DNA from: Siderastrea radians
Taxonomy: Eukaryota > Cnidaria > Anthozoa > Scleractinia > Rhizangiidae
DNA: 64,000 bases
Assembly (NCBI GenBank): GCA_964017195.1
Contig: OZ024898.1
Span: 17,352,475 to 17,416,474, forward strand
Direction of reading: 5' to 3'
The notes under the pieces are model-generated. The model was not told where the DNA came from, did no database searches, and saw only the letters and a program-made list of their open reading frames with translations. Shown here piece after piece: positions 20,157 through 33,298 of the stretch. The translations under genes were made by a program, and so were the position numbers. Each line of letters opens with the position of its first letter. Position 1 is the stretch's first letter.

Positions 20157-23100
20157 TTACTGAATACAACAATTGGCTGCTCCTTTCTCCTTGAGTAGTT
20201 TTGATGGCTTGTAATGTTCCAGGTAAGTAAGCTGCTTAGCATTAATTGCCCCTCTTCGTTTCCTGAGACATGGAAAAAAATGTCCAGTAAGATGCACAAT
20301 TTCTACAATGTACACAACCTTCTAGGTAATGTAACTGACAGATATTCTGAGTAATGATAACCACCATATTATCAGAACATAAATGCACATGTGTGATGCC
20401 TAAAAGCAGAATGATTGACTGGCCTCAGCTGAGGAGAGTACTCTACAGGGGTTGTTTGACTTAATCCATTTCCTGTTTCAAATCGGAGTCTGACATCATA
20501 TCCTAGTCGGAGTAAAATGGCTGAGTCACTTTATTGGCCAGCCACAAAATGAATAGACTAGCCTCTATCTCTCCTGCAAATCTTTAAGTTTCTTGGAATC
20601 TGCCACTTTCAGAACTTTTTGCTTGTATTCAAGTCCACAAAAACTGTTTCAAGGTCTTAAAATAATAATAATAAGTAATCCCTACCTTCTGATAAATTCC
20701 ACAGCATCTTCATACTTCATCCCACTTTCAATAAGAGCCAGTGCTACCAGGACTGGTGCTCTGTGGTAAACAAAAAATAACTCACCACCTCAAGCTGCTG
20801 TAAGTACAGTAAAGCTCCACCTTACAACCATCATCTTAATATGACCACCTTGCTATTAGTTGAAATGTTGTGTTTGGCCATTATTGAAAATTAGATCAAA
20901 ATATTTAATGATTGTTACATTTGATTTTCTGTGTTACAGTTATTTAAAATTTGCTATGTCCTACTGTTTGTTTAACTGTTATTTGTACATGTATGACTAA
21001 ATAATCAACTGAGCCTAGCAAAATTTTCAATTCAAAGCGGAGTTTTATGATGAAAACTTTCTAACAAACTTGCAAATAATAGCAGCAACTAATTCACAAC
21101 TCTTTCAATTTGAAACAAGCAACCTGCCAATTCAAATGCCAAAACTGTGGGACAACGTTTCCAAGTGGTGAACAAAAAATATCTGATCCCACTGCAAAAG
21201 AACTTAAGTTTGCAGCCTGTGTGTCAGTGGTTGTGTTAACAGATTCCACTGTAGCACCAAAAATGTGCTGTCATGACAACTTGGGATACATCACAAACTG
21301 TTAATACTGTATTTTGTTAAGTTCTCAATAAAAACTGTCCTTACTGAGTAGTGAGCATTATTCTTTTCAACTATTGCAGGGTCATGGCCTCTGGGGATGA
21401 GAATCCCTTTTTCTGTGGTGGTCGCTTTGTTTAATAGGCATTGACTTATGGTCACTAACTTGAGCTAGTACAGTTTGTGTGTACTGTTTTGTAAAGTACC
21501 AATGCATCAGTATGAAAACAAACACAACATTATTTTTACCCCCAAAAATGATTTTAACAGATCAGTGTCTGCTGTGCCCATTTTTCACCCTGTCCAAGCT
21601 TAGCCATTCTAGATAGGAAGTGAAGCCTATACCTGCCAAGTGTCACGCCTAAGGCGTGATTGTCACACCTGCGGATCGAAAACTGTGATCTCATGCCTAC
21701 TCACGCCTGCGTTCCCATTTCTCATGACTGGTGGAAAAGTTTGAGCCATTACAGCCTTAACCGACTCATTTTGAAAAAATTATAAAATATTTAAATAAAC
21801 TTGAACCAATGCGAGAAAATAATGATCGTACTTTTGCGAAATCTCGGATTTCAGTAGGGAAAGTCACCGGAGACATGGTCATACTCGCGGAGACGAGCTC
21901 TGTATAATCTTAAATGATCAAAGCATCGATTTACTGGCAATAAATCGGAACATCTTTGTAACGTCTTTGGACGTCTTCGGAAATCGTCGGACATCTTCGG
22001 ATATTATCGGTCCCCTCTGAAAAATCTTGACACTCTCAGGATAAAAATGTCATGCCTAGAAATCACAAACAGTTGGCAGGTATAGAAGCCATGCATGCAC
22101 ATGTGATTCTTGTGACTATTCTGATGGAGTAGTTCCTTTCAAAGATTTGCTACTTAAATTAATTGATTATTGTTGGACATCAAAGATTATTGCCACTTTG
22201 AGGGTCAATTGGGTGATTCCAGAAAATATCCATACCCTACCACGGGCGGCATCTTCATCTAGACCCCCCCTTGCCTTAGGAAATTCCAAAATGCCCAACC
22301 CCCCCTTGCCCTCGGAATTCCAAACCGTTCTACCCCACCATGCCTTCGGAATTCCGTAATTATTCAAAACCCCCCTTAGGAATTGCCGCTTTTTTCTTCC
22401 AACTGATTTGAAAAGCCCTTTCTATATTCCAAACACCTTTATTAAACGGAAATTAATCCTTTCGCTCCCTCCGAAAGGAAAAAACGTACATTTAGCACAG
22501 CAAGCAATCAACTTTGCGTGATGACAAACAGCGGCCGACTGAGTGATATTTTACATTGTAACCTTCCACGGCAAAACGTACACTTCCGATAATCCGTTAA
22601 ACATTAGAAAACTCAAACGGCTTTGAAGTCATTCCAACGCTTGGTCCAATGTTTAAACGTGTGTCTATAATTTTTGGTGTCGAGGGTTGCCGTGAATAAT
22701 TTGCGTGCCGAATGCGGACGTAAAATTTAACAACAAAGCTAAAATTTTCAGAATTGAAATTGGAAATTCATAATTGCGTTTGCCAGACTCAAACCTGCCG
22801 TGAAAAGCGCAACTGTTGAATGCAACCTATTCTAAAAATCGAAGGTTATGATGTTAGGAAACGAATTAGAGTAAAATAGCAAGCTTTTTTTCCTGTAATT
22901 ATTTTTAGTTCACAGTGAACGCAATTTGCATTCTGTACTGCTGCCTCAAATAAATTGCGCGAGAACAAATCAAACTTTTTCCCCGCACTTTATCTTTCGA
23001 TTAAAATTAAAATAGTAAATGAAACTCACATTGAAATTCAAAGTCAATGACAACTTTAAAAGAATTTGTACAAAATAGTGAATGTAGTCTGATCAAAAGC

Positions 23101-26100
23101 GCATCAAATTTGCATAACGCGTGAAATCTGACCTTTTCAATGAACGTCGCATGGTATGTAACGCAACAATTTCACATGTGTCTCGATGATATCTGCTTTA
23201 ATATAGGGGCTGAAAACCCTCTGCTGGGATCTACAGTATTGTATTCGAGCAAAACAATCGAAGAAAAGCCTACGATCGCTTTTGTGACCGATCTACTGGC
23301 AAGTGAACAGCTTTCAGCCGTCATGTTAGCATAAACATTTTATTGACCATCACCATTGAAATGTGTCTCCGGCGTGTTGATTGAGTTGAACGTGTCTCGT
23401 GTTTACGAGTGAATCATCGTCCATAGATATGTCGTTTTTGACTCTTGAAGAGACTTAACTACACCAAACTGGAAGTTACTCTCTTGAAAACCCCCGTATG
23501 CCTTCGGAATTCCAGTCCAATGAACCCTCCCCATGTCCTCGGAATTCCAGTCGACGTACCCCCCCATGTCCTCGGAATTCCAGTCGACGTAACCCCCCCT
23601 CCCCTTCGGAATTCCGAGATGCCGCCCGTGGTATGGGTATGGATATTTTCTGGAACCACCCATTCTTCTTAAAAAGAAAGAAAATGGTTACAGGGACGTG
23701 AAGAAGGTAAGACGGACAAGAAAAAGAGGGAAACAACCAACCTTCCCAGTCCTGCTACACAGTGCACAGCAATGCATGATCCTGGCTTCTCTTTAAACTT
23801 CTTTTTTAGCAGCTGCAGCCAGCCTTCAACTACTTCTTTAGGTGGTGCTGCACCATCATCAAAGGCCCAGTCCTAAAAACAATGGAAACAACTGACCAAT
23901 ATTATTCAATTATCCAGAAATAACAACAAAATGGATATCACCAACAGTACTGCCAGTTGACCCCTTACAGTTGCTACAAGTTAAATCTTCAGTAGACATG
24001 GATACGTAAAATCTCAAGTTATGATACTATTAACTATTCACAATTACAATTACATTCTCTTTTATCAAACTGCAGTACCTGCCCTGTTCTCCACCCTCAA
24101 ACAAAAACAGGATAAAATGATTTCAGGTGATTACAACAAACTTGGCACCTTGCTGGTTATTTATCACCTCATATCCAGAATGCACTTACAGAATACAAAT
24201 GCAGTGCTCGAAATTAGTGGTTGTCCGGTCGTCCGAGACGACTTAAAGTGCGTTCGGGCAACCAGTTTTTAGGAAAAATATATGCCTGGTTGCCAGAGAA
24301 GAAAACCGCCGGACAACCCAGGAAAAAATTGAAGTACTTACATTACTGTGAAGCCCAACAGAATAAAGAAACGAATTATAAATTTGAGACACGAAAATCG
24401 CTCTAAATAGCGCTCTTCTGAAAGATGGAGTCCACGAGAATTCTTAAAACCAAGGAAATCGAAGGTTGTAACAGTTAATCGGACGTTTTTCGTCTCGTTC
24501 GATAAGCCAGGCCAGGACGAGCTTGCAGTGTTGTCTTGAGCCCAGACCTCGTCGAAAGATTTTGGCGCACTCGTACGCAGTTCATTGTAAGTGAGGATCG
24601 ATACGCGATAGGCGGTAAGTATTGTATTTCATTTGAATAATTCATTACGCATGCAGATTTGCATGACTTCAAAATTTTCGATATTCTGGTGCATTTGAAT
24701 GTATTTCTTGCCTTCATCTTGAATGAAATTCAACTCTAAACAAAGTTTAATTCAAGTTTCTTTCATATTTCAAACTTTAGCTCGGAATTTTTGGCTTTTT
24801 TTAAGCGAACAGATTTGACAACCATGTGTTTATCTGAGACGCATCTTGTCTGGGAACAGTTTGTACTTAGTTGTTTTGAGTTGTGTTTTTGCTGGTGTAG
24901 GTATTAAGAAAATTACTACACAGCTTCAGAAAATACAAAGGAGTATTTTCATTAACATTAACAGTAAATAAAAGCGTAGAAAGTATTGCTTGTGTTCATT
25001 TATTGAAAGGATTCCTGCAGTTTTGTTTAGAATACGCTGTTTCATGTCGCTGTGAATGTACAACATTTTAAGGACAACCAAGTCCTCATCAGGGCAACCA
25101 AAGTCAGGGGCTAGGTTGTCCGGCATTTACCATAAGGACAACCTGAATTTTTTTCTAATTTCGAGCACTGCAAATGTAACTGTTAAAAAATCATTCAAAT
25201 CACAGGGAAGGTATTGTAGAAAAACTGAGAAAAGTTTCGCCAAATTACAGCCAAATTGATTCGGGGATGCTGGCGACTCCATCGACTCTCAATGCAAACA
25301 CAGCAATAAAATTGCACAGTTTCTTGTTATTTTGAGAAAAAGGGAAAAACAGAATTTTGAGGGTGATGGCAGTACTGCTTATTTTTAGTGAACTGATCAT
25401 ATTATTTGTAACAAATTTCATTGCACCACCTAAGCGTGAAGCAAATTAGCCTCAGAAAGAGATAATGTGCTTTCTTTAACAATAGTACTGCAACAGGTAA
25501 CAAGAAACAGATAAAAACCCTTGCAGCAGAGGGAAATAGTTTTATATTTAATTGTAAATGAAAGTACACAAAAACTGAAGGGCTGATCATGAGAGCATAA
25601 CCACCTTATGTCAAATTTTAGGCCATTTTATTTTTTTTACTCCAAACTGCTTTAATTTTTGCGAACAGGCTTACCATCCTCTGTTTGTGTTGCGGACCTG
25701 TGCTAGCTACTTCGGTTGTGTACAAAGGATTTTGTGAACACGATAATTGAGGCTTTTTGAACGGAAGAAAGTCAAATAAAAATGCTTAGAAACATGAACA
25801 AAGGCATCTCAGGAATGCAGTTTTCGATGCAAATTTGAACTCACGAGTCCTCGCACATGCGCGTGCTGCCACGCATTTCAGCGCAACAATATGGTGATAG
25901 AAATAAATTAAAATGGTGAAATAAATTTTACTATTTCCTACAATTTGCACGTGTTTCTCGTGCTGCAAATGTTCTAAGCTCTACATCGGGGAAACTGGGA
26001 GACGCCTCGGCGACAGATTCCGCGAGCACATACGATCAGTTGGCACAAATACTGACCTCCTTGTGGGCTTTTCTCGTCCCCAGGACACAGTGTGGGCATT

Positions 26101-29100
26101 ATGCTGGTGTCTGTAATCTGTGCGGGTTTCAGGACAACGATGGCACGACGCAACATGGAAGCAAGATTAACCTTCCATCACAAGACCTTGCAACCAAGTG
26201 GAATGAACCCTGACTTTGCTTTTCTCTGATTGTTACTTTTTAGCGCGTGCGCGTGTGTCGTAGATACATTTTGACTTTCAAAATTAACCGGCACGCATTG
26301 CTGCTTAACGCCATTATTTCTCACTAAAGAAGAGACAGCAGTCTCGAAACGTCTGAGTATTTTTCCCCATTTTCTACTTCAAGCGCAGAGACACTAATTC
26401 AAGAATATATAAAATAAAACAGCCTAAAATTCAACATAAGACAGTTATGCTCCCAGCCATTCAATTACTTGTTTCATGGAGTTTGTAAATTATTTTTTCC
26501 TGATAATAGCTGGCGTGTTTCTCGAAAGGCTGAAAACCTTTCAGCCCCAAAACGCCATTTGTACAAACGTGAACCACTCTTTCTTCAAGGCTTTCTTTTT
26601 AACATCTGTTAAAAACCAGAAAATTCTAACTTATAACAAAGTTTCATGCGTGGAAACGTCTTTGTATACAAGTTACAGTGTGAATTATGGTGACTGAAAA
26701 CGACCCGAAAAGTTTCAGGGCTTTTGAGAAATGCATGCCTGGGCAGAAAAGGTACTAAGGCCCAGAAAGCAGTATTTAAAGTGCATATGACAGATTTTTT
26801 TATTTGCCCGATCAAATCTAAATGGCATCCTTATACGATGATCAAAAAAGTTTTCGACACCAATTTTCCTTCCCTGCTCTTTTGCCATTTAAAAGCGTGA
26901 AATTTTACTTCTGGTGAGGTCCAAGCATGTGCAAAGAGAACCTGGGGATAATCAGGTTGTGACATCATTTCAGGAACGGAGTCAATGCCAAACCATAAAC
27001 TACATGTACGTGGGCCACATTGCAGAGATCTAATACATTATAATTATTCTTCTTCACTCCAAAACCACCAAATTAAACATGAAATTATGGAAACCAACTG
27101 ATCCTACAAGTAACCTGGGCACTGATTTAGAGCTTTCAGAGACCATCGAAAGCGTATTGGTAACTTCTGAAGTTGAAAGTGAAGCAGAACTTGGGATCAG
27201 GAAAGAAGGCTATCCAAAACCAGAAGGACACAAGCCGCTTGCCAATAAAAATTGCCTTAGAGAATACTATCAAGAGAAACTGATTTGATGGTACTGAAGC
27301 AATCGAGCCATGGTAATAAATGCCATGATTTCTCATCTCCCAGTGCTAGACATTGTAAATTATAATCGAGGTATCATTTTTGTGCTTGTGCTCGTCTAAA
27401 TAATCGTTGGTGCTCGGCTAAATAAACGCCTGTTATGCAGGCTATAGCTTCGTTCTCTTACAAGTGTAGATGTGGTAACTGTGGCTTAATCCATCTGCAG
27501 AGCGCTGGAGAAAGACTGCTGCAAAGAAACTGAGAAATGTGTCATATCTCTTGAAAGCGTCCATGTTTCGCGCAAAGCCACGAACTTGACACAACAACAG
27601 GATGGGTGACAATGCAACCAGGATTCAGGGTTGTCTGCCTGAACTGACGGTCACTACGATCAGATGCAGCAAAAAATATTTCACATTTTTAAACAGCAAA
27701 AGCGCGGGGAAGGAAAATCGATGTAAAATGTTTTTGATATTCACATCAGGATGCCATTTAGCTTTGATCTGGCAAATAAAAAACAATCTGTCACATACAC
27801 TTTAAGAATGAGTGATTTAATGGCTATAATTGGTGATGATGCAAATGACACACAGAGAAGATATTAGGTGCCTGAGAGTAAATGTTAACCTGTGTTTTAC
27901 ACTGATAATTTCTTGTCTACATGTATAGTACATGTAGGAAGAAAACAACAAATTGAGCTAGGCACACTGCAAAAAACTAAACTAGAATAATCATCCCCTT
28001 TCCAACCAAAATTTGTTATAAGAATAATGATAATAAAGATAACTACCCCTCGGCTAGCTATCATTCAAGGAAGTATGGTTTCCTCTGTTATGTGGTGTTT
28101 CAATCACACTTTTACTTTTCAACATCCTTTGCACAACTATGCCAGGATAAATAAGTCAAAAATCTAGCAAATCAAAATAATATTTGGAAAGGTGCTGTGA
28201 ACCGTTTGTTGGTTTGTAGAGTTAACATTAGTATAAGTAATATTTACAGAATGAGTGACTTATGTTCAAGTCAAGATGCATTGTGGATGCAGAGAAAAGC
28301 CGAAAAGTGCTAATTTCATTTCTGGCTTCTTGTAATTGCGCTTGAATTAACAAATGAATGGATCATAAAGTTCCGGTCACAAGAATGTCACAAGTACTGG
28401 GATTGAACATTTCAAACATGAGCGATTGATGATAAACGCTCTTAAGACCCCAGTCTCGAGACTAAAGGCATAATTCAAGCTGGTACCTCCATCTGGTTTG
28501 ACGGCGTGTTTAGCGTACATTCAGGAAAGTGTGTTGTCGCAGCCGGTAAAGCAGGTTTAAGAACGTGTTTGCTTCTTAGAATTTAGCTTACGGAAACTGT
28601 CGACGTAGCATTTTTTAAGAACGAAAAAAGAATAGAAGAAAGGACGCAAAGCACTAGCAATCAAGCAAACAGGGGAAAATGACTAAATAAACTCAAAAGT
28701 ATAAGCGATAACAGCCTGATGCGGGCTAACAGATCACAAAATTATGCTAAACAACCACTTTCGGTTTCATCTTCAGCGGTTGTTGGTTTCGTGTGATGTT
28801 CATTTCAGTGCAGTGAGGAGTATTAACGGCTGTATTTATAGCAGTGACTGATTACAGCCAAGCCATATAAAGATCAGAATAACTAAGTAGGGTTTTGCCG
28901 CCAACATTAAACAAACTCCGTATATTAACATTGCAAACGCATGACAACATTAAAATCAAAATGGACACGCCGACGGGACGACTCGATCACTTCCCTTTCG
29001 GTGCATACACTTCCCCTGTATATAAACCAATACGAAACTTATAGTACCGAACAAAATAACATTGAAATTTGAGGGTTATATTGTGTCAAGAAATGAAACA

Positions 29101-29438
29101 GTAACCAATTAATTTAGCTTACCAAAACACTTATTCCCTGCTTCTCCAATAAATCGACATTATAAGTCGGTTCACACACCCTCACAACAATATGTGCGTC
29201 GTATTTCTTGAGATCCTATGAAAAAAGAAAACGCTTGGTCAATTCAACTTCTGCAGAAGAATAGTAAATCGCCCGAGAAAATAGTTACCTCTATATACCG
29301 AGGCAAGGTCGCATCGGTTGGGCGATCTGTGATCAAAAACTTCATGTTCTTATGCTCCACCATGACAGGGCCGGGGCCATGTAAGCTTCTTCCTTGGTTA
29401 GGTACTCGAGTTCCAGAAGGCATTTTCATCTCTGACAT
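20157..29438 (-). CDS. PTP4A: protein tyrosine phosphatase type IVA (PRL phosphatase), five exons, complete
   Basis: Exons are 29438-29289, 29215-29123, 23872-23742, 20760-20686 and 20262-20157, all with GT-AG introns and matching phases: 555 nt, 184 residues. The protein has [19 protein letters not shown], a conserved RVCEPTY with the cysteine (C64) that forms the redox disulfide in this family, the acid loop WAFDDG (D86/D87), and the signature [19 protein letters not shown] with catalytic C119 and R125. The tail is basic ([11 protein letters not shown]) and ends CCIQ, a CAAX box for farnesylation and membrane attachment. Known PRLs are about 170 residues; the extra length is an N-terminal extension, [17 protein letters not shown] later in-frame ATG (MVEHKN) is possible. 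Introns are 73, 5,250, 2,981 and 423 bp. No lesions are seen. Confidence 0.97.
21628..22084. mobile_element. MITE with ACCTGCCAA ends and 6-bp duplication (PTP4A intron 3)
   Basis: The ends are TATACCTGCCAA and TTGGCAGGTATA, flanked by GAAGCC at 21622-21627 and 22085-22090. A 6-bp duplication with TAT...ATA termini fits what is described for the IS3EU superfamily, but this is tentative. The interior repeats 'TCACGCCT' and 'ATCTTCGG' motifs and has no ORF. A relative sits at 40165-40692. Confidence 0.8.
22211..23661. mobile_element. 1.45-kb TIR element with EcoRI-rich subterminal minisatellites (PTP4A intron 3)
   Basis: Both ends carry TTCCAGAAAATATCCATACC followed by CCACGGGCGGCATC, in inverted orientation. 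Inside each end, short tandem units built on CTTCGGAATTCC alternate with C-runs (22260-22370 and 23480-23610). The overlapping ORFs in this region are translations of those repeats. A 3-bp ATT flanks both ends. The 1.1-kb centre has no transposase. The short minus-strand frames ending in EFRRHTG are repeat artefacts. Confidence 0.8.
24202..25170. mobile_element. 969-bp hAT-like MITE (PTP4A intron 2)
   Basis: It begins CAGTGCTCGAAATTAG and ends in its inverse, flanked by CAAATG at 24196-24201 and 25171-25176. Subterminal motifs around GGTTGTCCGG occur at both ends. The ends resemble the CAGGGCT(T/C)GA ends of the MITE at 7695-8139. There is no intact ORF. Confidence 0.8.
25960..26370 (+). mobile_element. 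Penelope-like element relic with GIY-YIG endonuclease end
   Basis: The plus strand encodes [20 protein letters not shown] and REHIRS, the start of the GIY-YIG nuclease that terminates Penelope-like elements. The frame then breaks; later pieces ([27 protein letters not shown]) match the same C-terminus in other frames. A tail with CAGTCTCGAAACGTC follows, as in many such elements. The reverse transcriptase part is absent. The minus-strand ORF at 25974-26156 is its shadow. Confidence 0.8.
26505..26745. mobile_element. short foldback MITE (TTTCTCGAAAG family)
   Basis: The left end GTTTCTCGAAAGGC with CTTTCAGCCCC is mirrored by AGTTTCAGGGCTTTTGAGAA at the right. The left end is related to sequences near 1968 and 2950, so this is one of at least three traces of the family in the window. 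Confidence 0.55.
26750..29110. other. PTP4A intron 2, remainder
   Basis: There are no exon signals in the gene's direction and no clear repeats. The frame 27079-27288 (+) is acidic and open but lacks splice context or family resemblance. Its peptide ([17 protein letters not shown]) is noted only. Confidence 0.4.
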
Positions 29439-29959
29439 TAATTATATTTATTACAAATGTGATATCTTCCAAGGTTCAGTAAAACTCGCCGTTCCTTGCT
29501 GTGCTTAAAAGTGAACTGAGTTAACCCATTCACTGAGAATCCCAAGCGCCTCACTCGTGTTGTGCCTGACACCAATCTCCACTGTCGATGATGAACTCCA
29601 TAAAAGTGTGTGCGCGGCTGCCGAAGGCCTGCAAAACAAAACTGCATTTCAGTCCTCAAATCATCGAAGACACTCCTCGGTGAGACACTTAAACGACGAT
29701 CTAAGGCTCTTGGGCCTTCCGACAACACGTTCAGCCTCACCAAAGAGAGACGACAAAACGATCAGTAAATTTCATGAGTGACGAGCGGGTTGCTATCGAA
29801 GACAAAGGAAGGAAGGAAAACTGAATGCGAAAATCGCTAAGCCACTCGGTGACAAACAACACATTTCAGGGCTTCAACTTACTAGATTGAATCTCCACAT
29901 TGAAATCTTGCTATCCTTGTCAACTCTTCTCTTCCCACACGGAAGGCAAACAGTAGTAT

Positions 29960-30090
29960 AAAGGGACAACACGCCGCGGCACGGAAAATATTTTAAGCAG
30001 TTGCACAATTTTGGCGACTCGTGACGTAATGCTAACTAGCGCATGCGTCAAGTATCACGCGCGCGCGGACTCCGCGCGAGAGAAGCGGGA
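29960..30090. promoter_or_regulatory. CpG-rich candidate promoter upstream of PTP4A
   Basis: About 550 bp upstream of the PTP4A start codon lies a short CpG cluster with a palindromic TGACGTAA (CRE-like), GCGCATGCGTCA and a CGCGCGCG run. Such islands stand out against the AT-rich surroundings. The transcription start cannot be fixed, and the cluster may instead belong to adjacent repeat DNA. Confidence 0.3.
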
Positions 30091-30519
30091 GGGAAAAAAT
30101 TAAAATTTCACAGGAGCCATAATCGGGGACGGAGACCGTAAACGCGGGGGCCACGCGGGCCAATCGAAAAAGACAAATGTGCTATTTTTAGAGAAAATTG
30201 CACCACCCTCAACGTCATAAACGCGCGTGGGAACACGCAAATTTGCGTACAACGGACCGTACAACGAGGGCGCGCTGGATGTGGTAGATAACCAACGAGA
30301 CGCATAATTATTTGATATCCAGCAAGCCCGAGTAGAATAATAAACAATTATCATTCACGTTATTTTATCTGGCGTTTTAATTGGCTGAGAGGCCATTACG
30401 TCACTGCAAATAACTGCCTACGAATAATTGTTTGCTCATGCGCATTACGGTGCGAAGTTGTTTTGCTGCGAATAATTCTGCTCGTGCGCAGTTGAGTCAC
30501 CTGTTCAGAGCTCAAACTC

Positions 30520-31085
30520 AAACGCGGGCAAGTAAGCCATTAAAGTGCGGAATCATTATCATCTTTATACTCTACTTGGATAGGAATAAATAATTGTGAA
30601 ACAAGCGTGCTGGTTAAATCTTGTTGAATGATAAAACAATTATTGAACTCGATTGCGCTAAATATCGCGTCCAATAATAAACAATTATTGGACGAGGTTG
30701 AGCAAAATATCGTGATTTGTCAGTGGCGAGCAGATCAATTATTTGCCGATGCCGAAGGCAGAGGCAAATAATTGATTTTGCGAAATCGAGTTCAATAATT
30801 GTTTTATCATTCAACAAGACAATGTGTTTTTGCACTTGTTTCACAATTATTTATTCCTGCACCAAGTGCGCACTTTCATTTCGTACAAAACATTAATATT
30901 CTGCTCAAAAAATACAAAATTAGTAAATTCCGCTTTCGCCAGTAATTAATTGCTTTAAAACGAATACATCAACTGATTTGCCAAGAAGTTCAACGTTCAA
31001 AAGGAAGATTCACGCTTTTTTCTTCAAATTTTTTAGTCAAAAATCGCAGAAGTTCCGCACTTTAATGGCTTACTTGCCCGCGTTT
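30520..31085. mobile_element. 566-bp MITE with nested hairpin
   Basis: The outer inverted repeats contain AAGTAAGCCATTAAAGTGCG (from 30530) and its inverse (to about 31076), both extended by CGCGGGC. An inner hairpin pairs CTTGTTGAATGATAAAACAA (from about 30622) with its inverse (to about 30820). The minus-strand ORF at 30614-30844 is the hairpin read through. Confidence 0.8.
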
Positions 31086-31358
31086 AGCCTGCGAGCAGGC
31101 TCACTTGTTTGGGGAATTTGTGCGCGACAACCTTGGCGGCGAAAGCCGTGATCGGCGAGGCGGCGAGAGGAATGGGGCGAGGAAAACTGAGCCTGCACTT
31201 GCCTGCAACAAAGGAGACTTTTGTCTGATTGGTTAGTCATTTTCCTAGTACCCAGATTCCTGAAACGTGCGCGCCAGTGAAATAAACAAAGATGGCGGCC
31301 TGAGTAAAAGACATAGTTTTCATTGCTTGATCACTTATTCTTAACCTTTTTGGTACAT

Positions 31359-31460
31359 ATGGCAATTCCAGGCGCTTTTCTAACTTCTCGGTGGCGTAAA
31401 GAAATTGGTTTAAGGTATTTTAAAGCGGAAAACGAGTGTTTAGCACGGGCTTTTGCATTT
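31359..31460 (+). CDS. candidate first coding exon, unknown gene
   Basis: ATG at 31359 opens MAIPGAFLTSRWRKEIGLRY and runs 34 codons to a GTGAGT donor at 31461 (phase 0). AAAGATGGCGGCC lies just upstream (31290), a typical 5' leader context. A second good donor (CAG/GTAAGC, about 31628) follows. I could not find a matching downstream exon before the SINE at 33.3 kb, so the gene is unidentified. Confidence 0.3.
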
Positions 31461-31639
31461 GTGAGTAGGAAAATTTTTCCTTCACACCGCAAGAAAATAT
31501 AAGCTTAAGCTTATGGTTCCATGAAGTGAGGGAGACAAGATTAGATGTCATAATAAAATCAGGAGGGATTCAAAGACTGAGAGGACAGGGATATTCGAAG
31601 TCTTACAGCTGCCGTTTTTACCGAAGCAGGTAAGCTATC

Positions 31640-33180
31640 CTACTCACAATTTTAAAAATTAGTGTTCGCTTGCAAGTTTTTGTTAGCTTTTGCTACACAT
31701 CAATCGATCAGTGAACTTCCCTTGTTTGAAGGGGCCGTGGCGGTCACTCAGCGGTCAAGTAATCTCAGAGTCAAAGAGGTGCAAAAACCATGAAACTACT
31801 TTAGAAGACCTGCAGTTAATCACTAGTTGATTAACAATGCAGGCAAACGGGAATTATCTCAGCTAAAATAACATTAAAATAAACTTGTACAATATCATTT
31901 CAGTTCACACTTTCAGCTAATAAAATTTACAAGGACCCCGCTCGGTTTTCCGTTTGATCTTCATTTAGAAGTTTTTTCATTCTGTAGTCATCCGATGGAC
32001 TTTGGACTTGGACTTTTTTTATAACGACCCAAAAGGCCATTTGTGAAAGTGGAAATGCAAAATAATTTTGCTTGAAGAATTTTAAGGACATAAAGAGAAC
32101 ATTTGATGTTTACAAATAGTGACTTTTTGGCCGTTAAAATTTGTAAAGCAAGAGTCTTGTCTCATTAGCCAATGGGCCTCTTGTTGCCTCATTTACACCA
32201 AAGGATTCATTGTTGGAATTAACTCAGTTTTGTATGATTTCATTTGTGTTTGTCACCAGTAAAGTGTTTTTCCCGTCAATTTTTGCCTTGCATAATCTAA
32301 AACTATCCTAGTTTTTTGACAGAAAGGTGGTTATGTTGTATAATTTTATTCAGGACAGTAGAATCCTGGTATTAGTTCTAAATGAAGTGGTCTGCGAGCA
32401 TCTAAAAATCAGTATCTTAATTCACACGCTCACACACAACATGAAGCATCAAAAAGCAACTCGACCGTTACTTCGCACCTCACTTATGAATCGATTAATA
32501 TTAATAGCTTTATCCCAGGAAAGTCTTGCTTTATCCTGATTGGACAATTATGATGCATAATTATGCTTTAACACTATAAGGGCTCCTATTGATAGTAAAT
32601 GCCTTGACTTCTGAAAGAGCTACCCTTTAAAATTTTAAATAAAGGAGTCTAATTTTAATGGCAACAGGAAGCCTTAGGTTATGTACACAGTTAGCACCTA
32701 TCATAGTTTTCCATCAGTCTTACCAGTCTTGAAACCTTTTCTTTCAGGAGGAGATTTTAAAGAAGACCAGCACCCAGAAACCTTGAATATAAGTTCATGA
32801 GCTTATGTTTGGGTTGTTGATTTATATTCTTAGAAAACGTTTGTGAACCAAAGGATTTTCACATAGTTGTTGTCTTGTCAGTAAGTTTTCAAGAAGCTGA
32901 CTCCACAAAGTACATTGCAAGTGGTTAGAAATGGCAAGTAAAACTTGGCAACTCTTAACTTTAACTTGTAACTTGTAACTTTGTCCTTGTTGTCCTCCTA
33001 AGTTTGTTAAAGGAAATAAAGGAACTTGCCTTGTCTTATGGTCATCCAAAACAACTAGTCCTCTGAGGGGTCAAAATTGATTTTGGGTCCATAACATTTC
33101 ATTGCCCTCCCCCTGCTCCTTTAGAAAACTGACAAGTCCCTAACTGGTCCCACATACTCTAGGTTTTCATTTTAGCAGAT
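31640..33180. other. no supported gene
   Basis: The sequence is AT-rich with no coherent coding. The 32327-32539 and 32822-33049 frames look random. It is either an intron of a gene starting near 31.3 kb or intergenic. Confidence 0.4.
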
Positions 33181-33298
33181 TAGGAGTTTAGCAAAATGGA
33201 AGACCATGGCAGCTGTGTGTGCAACTTAGGCAACTGCAAAAAAAGTCTGAAAAAATACAGGCTTGGTTGGGATATACATGTAAACCCAATGGGGGAGC

